From Ranitomeya variabilis (lineage: Eukaryota > Chordata > Amphibia > Anura > Dendrobatidae), in the NCBI RefSeq assembly GCF_051348905.1, contig NC_135236.1:669765889-669829888 (forward strand): 64,000 nucleotides of DNA. Direction: 5' to 3'. Made by a program: the position numbers and the translations under genes. Under the pieces are notes generated by a model. The model worked only from the letters and a program-made list of their open reading frames with translations, had not been told where the DNA came from and searched no databases. Shown here in pieces: positions 1-9,953 of this stretch. Each line of letters opens with the position of its first letter. The first letter of the stretch is position 1.

Positions 1-483
1 GGGAGACTGGGCGCACGGAGGGCCGCGCTCCTCTGGAGGGGCTTTTCTTTTAGTGTGCCCTAGTCTGGTCATCTCCTTTCCTGGTGGTGGGCTGTTGCTG
101 ACACTGTAGATTTTTGTTTTGTTTGATCATTATACAGTGATGTAGGGCTGCAGGCGCCGAACTTGGGCTTCGTGTTTTGTAATTATTGTGGTGTGTGCTG
201 CTGTATATAATGTATATATTGTATATGGGGATATAGATTTGGGTGTAGGTGTTAGGTTGGGTGGTGGGAAAAGGGGGGAGGTGGGATTATCTTGTGGGAC
301 TATGGGACACCGGGTTGTTTGGGGGAAAAACTAGCACTGCCTGATCTGGCCTATGGACGTTGGACATGGACTGAGGCATGAGACGCAGGACCAGCTCTCA
401 GGTCAGTGCGGGGGGTTGGGAATGGAGGATAGCTTGTAGTATTGTATATATTTGTTTAATTTGTAGTTATTTTATTTAAAACT

Positions 484-514
<31 letters not shown>

Positions 515-742
515 CATGTATATAGTCTTTGTTTTCCATTGTTTATTTTATTTGTTATTATTATTTTGTTTGGTGACCGGACCTGAAGTTATTGTTCTGT
601 ATATACTGTATAACATGTGTGAGAGGAGAGAATGAGCGGCTGGACCAGTGTTCAGTATACTGATTATTTTCTGGCTAATATTTTTGTTATGTTTTCTGCT
701 ATTATTGTTGTTATGTTTTTCATTTTTATAATAAAAGATCTA
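1..742. other. No gene seen; AT-rich unassigned DNA
   Basis: No convincing ORF in either strand. It holds a run of about 29 A at 484-512 and a T-rich stretch up to 735. Repeat identity is not recognised. Confidence 0.5.
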
Positions 743-1190
743 CAGGATGTAACTCAGGATCAGTAATGTAATGTATGTACACAGTGACTGCACCAGCAGA
801 ATAGTGAGTGCAGCTCTGGAGTATAATACAGGATGTAACTCAGGATCAGTAATGTAATGTATGTACACAGTGACTGCACCAGCAGAATAGTGAGTGCAGC
901 TCTGGAGTATAATACAGAATGTAACTCAGGATCAGTAATGTAATGTATGTACACAGTGACTGTACCAGCAGAATAGTGAGTGCTGCTCTGGGGTATAAAT
1001 ACAGGATGTAACTCAGGATCAGTAATGTAATGTATGTACACAGTGACTGCACCAGCAGAATAGTGAGTGCAGCTCTGGAGTATAATACAGAATGTAACTC
1101 AGGATCAGTAATGTAATGTATGTACACAGTGACTGCATCAGCAGAATAGTGAGTGCAGCTTTGGAGTATAATACAGGATGTAACTCAGGA
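743..1190. repeat. 86-bp tandem repeat, about 5 copies
   Basis: The phrase GGATGTAACT (or GAATGTAACT) recurs at 745, 831, 917, 1004, 1090 and 1176, giving periods of 86, 86, 87, 86 and 86 bp. Each unit contains ATGTACACAGTGACTGCACC and AGTGAGTGCAGCTCTGG. Further units or pieces of the same family lie at 26985-27015, 30357-30445, 35628-35690 and 36010-36235, so the family is dispersed as well as tandem. The ORFs across it are repetitive translations, not genes. Confidence 0.9.
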
Positions 1191-1801
1191 CAGGTCCCGG
1201 GGCAGCGTGCAGTGAGGTGAGCGGCGCTCTCCGTTCCCCGAGTACCGGCGCTGCGGCAGCCACAGTCGTCTGCAAAGGAAACACTGCAGAGAAAGAGAAG
1301 CCGGGCGTTCTTCAGCAGTTCAGAGAGAGGAGTGCTCCATCCTAGGAACACCAGCATCGCGTAGGCCAGCCTCCCTCCACCAACAGTGGGTACCAGAGAG
1401 AGAGAAAGATGTGAAGTGTGTGCCCGATGACTACCAGAGAGTAAGATGCCATACGCTCTGTGTCCGTGAGTACAGTGTACGTGCCACATAAGAGTGACCG
1501 GGTACGGGACAGACACTAGCGCCCTGATTTTGTCAGTTTATATTTGCCGAGCCACATTGGGCTCGTACGGGACTGTGGCCCCCATCCTTGTCAGCTACTG
1601 CAGCATATGGACTAGGGGCTCAGCGGAAGGTACCAGAGACCGACCACTGCTGCCAGAAGACGGGACATTGTTGTCTACAGGATCCCAAGGGAAAAGACAC
1701 CGTGCCAGCCATTGTCGGCACTATTGACTTCATAGTCTGAGGAACTACTGACTTTCTAGCCAGATTCAAGAGAACTGCCTTTACTCGATCCTTTGTTCTT
1801 G
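1191..1801. other. Unassigned moderately GC-rich segment
   Basis: It starts where the 86-bp array ends. Short ORFs on both strands (up to 165 aa) run through the array or show no domain. It could be an old retroelement leader or a non-coding exon; nothing in the sequence decides this. Confidence 0.4.
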
Positions 1802-2317
1802 AAAGGGAATCTGCCACCCCATTTTTGGCCTATAAGCTGTGGCCACTGCCATCAGGAGCTTGTCTACAGCATTCTGTAATGCTGTAGATAAGCCCCCCCC
1901 CCCGATGGAACCTTAAAGATAAGAAAAACAAGTTAGATTATTCTAACCCTGGGGCAGTCCCAATGTGGTCCGGTCCGATGGGCATCCCGGTCCGAGTCCA
2001 GCACCTCCCATCTTCATGCGATGACGTCCTCTTCTTTGCTTCCTGTAGCGGCTCCTGTGCAGGCGTACTTTATCTGCCTGTTGAGGGCAGATCGAAGTAC
2101 TGCAGTGCGCAGGCGCTGGGCTTCTCGGACCTTTCCTGGCGCCTGCGCACTGCAGTACTTTACGCTGCCCTCAACAGGGCAAAGTACGCCTGCGCAGGAG
2201 CTGCGACAGGAAGCAAGGAAGAGGACGTCATTGCATGAAGATGGGAGGCACTGGACCTGGACCGCGATGCCCATCGGACCAGCTTATAGGCCAAAAATGG
2301 GGTGACAGATTCCCTTT
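1802..2317. mobile_element. Foldback DNA element (non-autonomous, about 516 bp)
   Basis: The ends are inverted copies of about 37 bp. The left end begins AAAGGGAATCTGCCACCCC and continues through ATTTTTGGCCTATAAGCT; the right end at 2281-2317 is its complement. The interior is also palindromic. The segment containing GATGACGTCCTC, GCTCCTGTGCAGGCGTACTT and the AGTACTGCAGTGCGCAGGCG core returns in inverted order by about 2240. This explains why ORFs on opposite strands give similar peptides (VQHLPSSCDDVLFFASC and VQCLPSSCNDVLFLASC). A truncated relative with the same terminus begins at 39974. Confidence 0.85.
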
Positions 2318-2832
2318 AACTCTGAATATCCTTTGCCAATTGTACTGCTACTACTACTACTACTGTTACCTCCCTGTGTGGAGTATTCCACTGTTAATTA
2401 AAATTGTTAACCCTTGCTCTGCCTCCTGTCCGTCACTGCATCCCGCAACCTGCTCACATGTGCATGAGTGTTCTGAAATCTCATAGACTTTGATGGTATT
2501 GTAAAAGGCAGCTGAAAATTTGCATAAAATTAAAACGCATAATCGCCACGTGTGAACATTCCATTCCAGTGCTAGCAAAGTGGATGGGATTTATAGAAAT
2601 ATCCTGCCTGCTGTGCTTTTATTTTACTCAGCATAAACTTACATGCGTGTAAATTCGTTTTTAGTGTATTTGCGCAGCGGAAACGCATCAAAAACGTGCA
2701 TAATCCGCACCTAGTACTATTAATTATGTTTTGTCAAAGCAAAACAAACAGGAAGAATAGAAAACAAAGCAGCTTTATTTAACTCATCACATACCGACAA
2801 GAGACAGAAAATGCAGAGTCGATAAACCCATG
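2318..2832. other. No gene seen
   Basis: AT-rich sequence with short ORFs only and no domain or repeat that I recognise. Confidence 0.4.
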
Positions 2833-3117
2833 TTAACCCCATTCACCCTCAGGCCATTTTCTGTTTTTTTTTTGTTTGTTTGTTTTTTGTTTTTCCCCTT
2901 CCCTTCTTTGCAGAGCCATAACTTTTTTATTTTTCTATTATAATGGCCATTTGAGGGCTTGTATTTTTTGTCGAAACGAGTTGTACTTTTGATTGACACC
3001 ATTGGTTTTGCCATATAATGTACTGGAAAACGGGAAAAAATTCCAAGAGCGGTGAAATTGCAAAAGAAGTTCAATTCTATAATTGCTTTCTTTTTTCCCA
3101 GGTTCACTAAATGCTAA

Positions 3118-3495
3118 GGCTGTGTTTCCACGGTCAGTAAACGCTGCTTGTTTGACGCTGCAGCGTCAAACAAGCAGCGTCCAGATGTTCCAGCATAGTG
3201 GAGGGGATTTTAGGAAATCCCGTCTCCACTATGCGTGGAAACCCGCACGCGGGGGCCCTGCGACTCCGGACATGCTGCGCGTCTTTTCAGAACGCAGCAT
3301 GTCCGTACACCTTGCGGGGACGCAGCGTCCCCGCAAGGTATATCACAGGGCCCTATGGCGAGGGGTGCGATGATCCCGGATGTGTACTGTACACATCCGG
3401 CATCATCGCGTCCCATTAAGGGGGCGGGGCTTAGCGCCGAGCGGCTTCGCCGCTGCGGCGATGGCGCCGCGTCTCCGGACAGTGGAGACATAGCC
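3118..3495. mobile_element. PIF/Harbinger-type MITE, GGYTRTGTYTCCAC family, copy 1
   Basis: Flanked by TAA at 3115-3117 and 3496-3498, the TWA target duplication typical of PIF/Harbinger. The ends are inverted (GGCTGTGTTTCCACGGTC; the right end is the complement of GGCTATGTCTCCACTG). The interior has nested hairpins, such as CGCTGCTTGTTTGACG against its complement, and GATGTGTACTGTACACATC. A close copy lies at 36396-36769 and a diverged one at 58251-58579. ORFs of 70-96 aa on both strands are palindrome translations. Confidence 0.88.
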
Positions 3496-4316
3496 TAAAA
3501 CTGACCTGCCATTCTCCTGGTCATTAGAAGTTTGCAGACACCAAACATATCTAGGTTTTTTTTATTTAAGTGGTGAAAAAAAATTCAAAGTTTCTTTAAA
3601 AAAAAGAAAATGGCACCATATTAAGAGACTCATAGCATCTCCACTTTTCGGGATCTGATGCTGGGTGAGGGCTTATGTTTTGATCACCAGGTAAAGCATT
3701 TTATTGCAATGTTGCAGAGACCAAAAAAACGTAATTCTGGCGTTCTGATTTTTTTTCTCTTTACGCAGTTTACCAATTGGATTAATTAATTTTCATATTT
3801 TGATAGAGTGGGCGTTTTTGAACACAGCGATATCAAATATGTTTTATTTTTATTTTGAATGCAGCAAAAGTGGAGTGATTTGAACTTTTATATTTTTTAC
3901 ATTTTTGTTATATTTTTAAATTTTTTTTTACACTTTTTACTTTCTTCAATAGTCTGCTTAGGAGACTTGAAGCTATGATCTTCTGATTACTTGTGCTACA
4001 CATAGCAGGACTTCAGCCCTGCTATGTGTAGCAGACTTACTCATCTCCTGTAGACCCCGGGTTATCATGCCCAACCCATCGGCGACCCGATGGGTGATAG
4101 GGGCACTGATGGGCAAAGCTAGTGATACGCTTCCAGCGCAATCATGTTAAAGGCTGCTGTCCAGAGGTGTATCTAGGGTTTCCGGCACCCGGGGCAAGAA
4201 TTCATTTTGGCGCCCCCCCCCCCAAGGACATATGCTCCCAGTCAGCCCCATCATTACCCTCTCCTCCCCCCCCCACACACAGTATTCACTTCTCTGCACG
4301 TTCCCCTGCAGCGCGA

Positions 4317-4438
4317 TACACACACACCCAATACTGAGCCGCACATACACACATTCACATACACACATTCACATACATACACACATTCACATACATACAC
4401 ACACACATACACACACACATACACACACACATACACCA
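4317..4438. repeat. CA-rich microsatellite
   Basis: Runs of CACACA interrupted by TTCACATA and TACA. It lies inside the hAT element; ORFs rich in T, H and Y come from it. Confidence 0.9.
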
Positions 4439-5763
4439 TCTAACAACTGCAAGCAGCAACCAGAACTGTGAATGCAGCTCTGGATGTAACTGGAGTATGA
4501 GATGTAGTTGCAGTCTGGTATTAGCAGAGCTGACTTTGTCTGCGGGTTGTCACAGGACCAGAAAGATCTGGTTTACATCCGATCTGTATCATATAAGACA
4601 ATGAATCGGCTGATTCCCTGATCGATCAATCACTGATAATTATTTCTTCCTTTCGGTAACCTGAGTCCGCAGACCCTGGCCGGCGGCCATCACCAGGCGA
4701 CAGCTCCGTGCATATATTTACATCAGAACATGTGGAGATTGTTGCTGCGGCTCCGGCTACAGTGTTTCTCGTTTACTGGAGGAATTATATCCCCTTCGTT
4801 ACAGTTGTATACAATGTATCCGATTCTGCAGGAAACAAAAACATACAGATGTAGCAGAGCTGAGTGTTGTAGTGTTATACAATGTGTCACTGTTTCTGCT
4901 GGAAGCCTGGAAAGGATGCAGATGTAGCAGAGCTGAGTCTGCCAAGCATTTGTTAGTAAGCAGAGCGGCTTTTATCGTTTGTTTGGAGTCCTGGTGGTAT
5001 CTTGATATCTTATGATTTTGCATAACTGCAGGAAAACCACCGCACTATTTTAAAAGAATCAGCTATGACATTTCTGAGTTGTATTTTGTCTGTAGAAATG
5101 ACTGATTCTGTGCTGGGCGGAGGTGGACGGCTTGGAGCACATCGCATTGTGTCCATGCTGCCACATGCAGCGCTTTTCTGTACAGATGTGGAAACGCACA
5201 CGGGTCAGATGGAAGCTGGGAGAACGCACTTTTGGCCTCCGGCTGACGACTGGTCGCCTATGGGAATGTTACAGTATAAGCCAGAAAGCTCCTGACGCCG
5301 GGCGCTCCGAGCCGTCTCATGTGTGATTGATGTGTGATTGATGTGTGATTGATGTGTGATTGACAGCTCCGCTCTCAGGTCCTGAATCGCCTCAGTCCTT
5401 CGCCGGGAGATTACAGCGAAAGTCAGCACGGGACAATCATATCGTGCGGTATCTCAGGCTGTGAGCACAAACCGCAGCCCCGTATACAGAGACATTGCGC
5501 CATGTATACACTTCCATGGGGCCCTGCTGCTATTCCATAGTCCCCTGGATTCATGGAGCTGCACTTAGTTCCAGTTTGCTCCTTCGGTGCCACATTGTGG
5601 GACAATTCCTCCACGTCAGCCACAGAGCGCCAATGACCTCACAGAGCAGAGACGCCGCCATCTCGATGCCACTTATCTATGATCATGGAGCATAAAGGAT
5701 AAGGATGCCCAACCGTCCGGCTATGGCGCCCATGGAGGCCTCCTGTATCTTATGTCTATAAAC

Positions 5764-5829
5764 CCCACACACATACACACACACACACATACATACATAC
5801 CTACACACACACACACACACACACACACG
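5764..5829. repeat. CA microsatellite
   Basis: An (AC)n tract with a few TACATACC interruptions inside the hAT element. Confidence 0.9.
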
Positions 5830-6260
5830 CACCTCTCACCTCTCCTCGCGCTCTGCCGCAGCATCTCCATCGCCTTCCTCTGACACAGCCGGCCGTCATC
5901 CAGCGGAACGTCTGTGTGAGAGGAAGCAGGAAGAAGACAGATCGTGCGGCTGGGCAGTGGAGCTGCGGGGATTTCTCCCTGCCTGCCGCAGCCACTCTGC
6001 AGGGGCTCCCCTCCCCCTCTGCACACGTTGGGGGCCGGCGCTCTGCAGCTTCTCTGTGCCGGCTGTCAGCTTGACAGTCGGCACAGAGAACAGCTGACTC
6101 CCAGACCGGGGGGCAGCAGAATGCTGCCTCCGGGGGAGACACTGCGGACCGCCACATTAGGAGGCCCGACTGCGCCCCCCCTGCCAGCTGCGCCCGGGGC
6201 AAATGCCCCGGCTGCCCCCCCTAGATACGCCACTGCTCCTGTCAGAGATTGACATAATAA

Positions 6261-6717
6261 AGGTAAGTTCACACAGGACATTTTTGCTGCGTATTTTTGC
6301 TGCTTTTTTATGCTAATTTTCAGCTGCTTTTTACAGTTCCAGCAAAGCCTATGCGATTTCAGAAATCTCATGCACACACATTGGTTTTTTGTTCGATCAG
6401 TATTTTGTGCTTTGCTGCGTTTTTTTTACATAGAGCATGTCACTTCTTTCAGCGTTTTTGCTGTGTTTTTTCACCCATTGACTTGAATGGGTGTTGAAAA
6501 AAAAGCAGCAAAAACGCAGGTATCATTATTTGCTGCGTTTTTGCTGCTGAAAATCCAAGGACATTAGCCTGGACAAAAAAAGCACCAAATATGCAACAAA
6601 AAAACGCACCAAAACGCACCTAAACCTGCGTTTTTGACGCAGCTTCTTTCCTGCCAAGAAGATCAGGTTTTGCTGCAGAAAAAAAAAGCAGCAAAAACGC
6701 CCCGTGTGAACTTACAC
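6261..6717. mobile_element. PIF/Harbinger-type MITE, GTAAGTTCACAC family
   Basis: TAA flanks at 6258-6260 and 6718-6720. The ends are inverted: AGGTAAGTTCACACAGGAC at left, complement of GTGTAAGTTCACACGGGGC at right. Subterminal motifs TTTTTGCTGC and GCAGCAAAAA mirror each other. No ORF of note. Confidence 0.82.
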
Positions 6718-7319
6718 TAAGTGCAGAAATTCTGCAATGCAAAAAATTCAACAAAAGCTCTGCATGGGAACGTAGCCTAATATAGATTGTAAGGCCTTTT
6801 TCACACGTCAGTGTGCCCAGTACGTGTGGTGACAGTTTTCAAGTGAATGGTTCTGTGCACATGTCAGTATATTTCAACGGACCGTGTGCCTGTGGGCAAA
6901 ACAGACTGATATGCCCATTTTTTATTGGCAGCACGGGCCGCAAAACGTCCTGCACACGTGCACATGGATGACACACTGGGATGTCATCTGTGTGACACGT
7001 ACCGGCGCCTAGAAAGCAGCGGTATAGTTAGTGCTATTCCCTGGCGTCAGATGCTGAAGGCCATTCTCATCATTCTCCCCTGCTCTGCTGGCGATCAGTG
7101 CAAGCAAGGGAGAATGATGAGAGTTATATTCAAGTGATAACTCTCCTCAGCCTACACCTGCTGCCTCTAATAACAGCGAGAGCTGGAGCGGCTGATGGGA
7201 GTACTCATTCCTGCTCTGTAGCACCACCTCTGCTGTCAAGACAAACTAAGAATTGCAGGTTGAAGACGAACATACCCCTGGATTATGAAACTCCTGGCTC
7301 CCAAAGGTTAATCAACTCT
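6718..7319. other. Unassigned; dispersed repeat text
   Basis: The part near 7055-7140 (CATTCTCATCATTCTCCCCTG, then GAATGATGAGAGTTATATT) recurs with changes near 51680-51745. This suggests a dispersed repeat with ends I cannot place. No gene seen. Confidence 0.45.
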
Positions 7320-9107
7320 CTTTTTGTTTAGGAATCAAATGCCAGGCCCCAATAAAATGATCCTTCCTTCCACAAAAAAACCATGCCCTTTTTCTTACAA
7401 ATATCGGGAGAGACATAAGACGCAGAAGCACCTCCTAACAGCATGGGATATTCTAACTCCACAAGTATAGGTTCACCCCTAGACCGTTCCTCCCCCCCCC
7501 CTCCCGACACAGGGGTATTGTCCCGGAAAGAGGGCTCAGGAGAAGGTAGCCAATGACATGGCAGCATCCAATGACTCAAGAGTTTCATACACTACCAAAT
7601 CATCTTTTAACCTTTCAGTAAGACCTTGACAAAATTGGCTTCTAAGAGCCGGGTCATTTCATTTGGTATCAGTTGCCCACCAGTAGAATTCAGAGCTATA
7701 AGTGTCCACTGTACGATTCTCTTGCTGAAGGCGATGGAGCCTGGATTCAGCCAAGGAAATACTGTTAAGGTACCTTCGCACGAAACGACTTTACAACGAG
7801 AACGACAACGATCCGATCGCTGCAGCGTCGCTGTTTACATCGCTGTAGAGATGTCAAACACAGCAGCTCCAGAACAACGCAGGAGCGATCCTGTGACGTA
7901 GCGGTGACGCACTTATCGTTCTCACAGGTCATTAGCTCCATGTTTAACATTGCTGGCATCGTTGCTTTTGCTGTCAAACACGACGATACACGCCGATCTG
8001 ATGACCAAAGAAAGTTCTGAACTTTAATCAACGACCAGCGATATCACAGCAGGATCCAGATCGCTGCTGCGTGTCAAACACAACGATATCGCTATCCAGG
8101 ACGCTGCAACGTCACGGATCGTTGTCGTTCTCGTTGTAAAGTCGTTTCGTGTGAAGGTACCTTATCTATCATCATAGATAAGGGCTAAAGCCCTGAAAAA
8201 CTATTCTAAGGACTGGAGACAAACAGAACCCTGTGGCAAAGAATAAGCCCAGGACCCCTTGCAACAATTAAATCACAATTCCCACTCGTTGCTCCTCATT
8301 CCCAGAGGACTAAGGACAAAGTTTAAAATACAGTTTACAAGCTTCTATAAATAGAAAAAACTGTCCTTACCTCCTGAAAACCTGTCCGGGATGGCAATTT
8401 TGGGTTCTACCAGCAGAGTCTTCCACAGGTTGAGTCTGCAGTCGCTGCTGAACATCAATCGGGATCCATGAAGTATCAGGTTTCTTTTTTCTTTTACAAA
8501 AGTGTATGGCTGGTGGTAATGTCACGCTGGGTGAAGGGTAAGTAAGTGCACAGCAACAGGGAGGGGGAGTCCAAACACTAGGTAACGGGAGTGGAAACCC
8601 CTAGACAGCTCTAAGATCACCCTGTCTGCCCTACCCGTCCCTATATAGGTTCTGCACCTATCACCGAGCAGGAACCTAATCCCTGCCTGACCCTAGCGAT
8701 AGGCCCTGGTTAGGGAGGAGATGAGGTGACACTAGTCAGTCTCCACTACAACTAAAGACAGAGAGTATAGACGAATGAAGGGAACACTTAGCTTGAGAAA
8801 ACAACCAAGATGTTACGCCAGCAATCCACGAAGATTCCTCTGAGAAGGAACTAACCGACTTAGTACTTCCAGCTAGACAGAGACAAGAGCTAATGCCAGC
8901 ACCATGCTGCAACAATTGAATATATTTAAACCTACCGCACAGGTGTGTAATTAGCAGCAGAAGGTGGAGGTAACTGTTGGGTTCTAGAGGGAGGATATCG
9001 CTCCATAGCAGAGATGCAAAAATCAAGAGGGTACTTGAGTTAATCGCAAAGTCCTTCTACAGCTAGATCCAGAACAACTGTCTGTCACACCTGACACACC
9101 CGTGACA
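7320..9107 (-). mobile_element. Broken Ty3/gypsy fossil: gag region plus one LTR
   Basis: On the minus strand the stretch 8519 to 7320 reads as gag of a gypsy-type element. Recognisable pieces are GNEEQRVGIVI and then LRSQFCQGLTERLKDDLVVY. Behind it lies an LTR-like block at 8520-9107 (588 bp) that starts TGTCACGGG and ends CAGCGTGACA in element orientation. A MITE (7768-8162) sits inside the gag part. No protease, reverse transcriptase or integrase follows, so the fossil is incomplete and has many breaks. It is older than the chromovirus at 9212-14924. Confidence 0.7.
7768..8162. mobile_element. PIF/Harbinger-type MITE, AGGTACCTTCACACGAAACG family, copy 1
   Basis: The left end AGGTACCTTCGCACGAAACG follows TTA (7765-7767). 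The right end is the inverted copy, ending GAAGGTACCT. The right flank can be read as TTA if the last T is counted with the flank. Sister copies are at 16863-17577 (inside TRIM-A) and 53206-54829. The interior has mirrored ACAACGAT and CGCTGC motifs. Confidence 0.85.
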
Positions 9108-9108
9108 T

Positions 9109-9211
9109 GTGGATTCATAACTGGCTCAGTGAGCGTATTCAAAAAGTGGTAATAAATTATTGCACATTCAAGTGGAAAAGTGTTTCAAGTGGGCTACCAC
9201 AAGGCTCTGTC
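9109..9211 (+). mobile_element. CR1/Jockey-like LINE, 5' part of a split reverse transcriptase
   Basis: One frame reads WIHNWLSERIQKVVINYCTF and then SSGLPQGSV, the reverse-transcriptase region just before the catalytic aspartates in CR1/Jockey-type LINEs. It is cut at 9211 by the chromovirus and resumes at 14931. The upstream part of the LINE is missing; its left edge abuts the LTR block of the gypsy fossil. Confidence 0.8.
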
Positions 9212-9953
9212 TGTCATGTTCCCAATGGCAGGGAATTAAACACATAACACGGGCAAAAACAGGACGAGCTCTAGGGTGATGGAACCTGAGCTGACCGCGA
9301 TCCTGAACCTCAACACTCAACTAACAGCAGCCGGGGAACGTTCCTGGGGGGACTCTAGACGTCTCGCGCCAGCCGGAGATCTAGCTACCCCTATCAGAAG
9401 AATCACAGACCTATCTTGCCTCCAGAGAAATATTCCCACAGAAATAGCAGCCCCCCACATATAATGACGGTGAAATGAGAGGAAGGCACAAACGTAGTTA
9501 TGAAAACAGATTCAGCAAAATGAGGCCCGCTTAAGCTAGATAGCAGAGGATACAAAAGGTGAACTGCGCGGTCAGCTTAAAACCCTACAAAATACCATCC
9601 TGAAATTACTTGAACTCATGTGCCAACTCATGGTACATGAGTGGTAATTTCAGCCCACTAGAGCAACCAGCAGCAGAGAATTACATATCTGCAAGCTGGA
9701 CTAAAAACATGAAAGCAAACATGAAACAGGGAAATCCAGACTTAGCTTGTCTTGAAGGCCTAGGAGCAGGTAGCAAAGGTAACAGAGACACACTGATACA
9801 TTGATAGCCGGCAAGGGAATGACAGGAAAGCCAGGTTAAATAGGAAACACCCAGCCTCTGATGGACAGGTGGAAACCAGAGACCGCAACCCACCAAAGTC
9901 ACCCAGTACCAGCTGTAACCACCAGAGGGAGCCCAAAAACAGAATCCACAACA
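9212..9953 (-). repeat. 3' LTR of the chromovirus
   Basis: 742 bp, the same length as the partner at 14183-14924 and almost identical to it. Ends are TG and CA in element orientation. Confidence 0.95.

Larger units (their letters stand above)
4162..6235. mobile_element. hAT-type non-autonomous element, 2074 bp
   Basis: The termini are CAGAGGTGTATCTAGGG on the left and the complement of CAGTGGCGTATCTAGG on the right. The 8-bp flanks CTGCTGTC (4154-4161) and CTCCTGTC (6236-6243) match at 7 of 8 positions, as expected for a hAT target duplication. The subterminal parts CCCGGGGC are also inverted. The interior holds CA microsatellites, a short GTGTGATTGAT tandem near 5320-5363 and GC-rich sequence. 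There is no transposase ORF. Joining the flanks restores the host repeat text, which supports the boundaries. Confidence 0.85.
2833..6260. repeat. Dispersed anuran DNA repeat starting TTAACCCC, interrupted by two elements
   Basis: The left edge is TTAACCCC at 2833. The body has T-rich blocks, the phrase TAAGTGGTGAAAAAAAATTC near 3568 and a hairpin around a CATAGCAG core at about 4000-4035. Two insertions split it: a MITE at 3118-3495 and a hAT element at 4162-6235. Skipping both gives a continuous text (CACTAAATGC-TAA-AACTGACC, and GGCTGCTGTC-AGAGATTGACA). This layout is familiar from other frog repeats. The family name is not certain. Confidence 0.6.

Noticed and set aside
760-1516. ORFs on the minus strand of 93-165 aa
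   Set aside because: They repeat MYIHYITDPELHSVL and similar words; they are translations of the 86-bp tandem repeat.
3083-3498. ORFs of 73-96 aa, repeated at 36400-36866
   Set aside because: They lie in MITE hairpins and are nearly the same on both strands because the DNA is palindromic.
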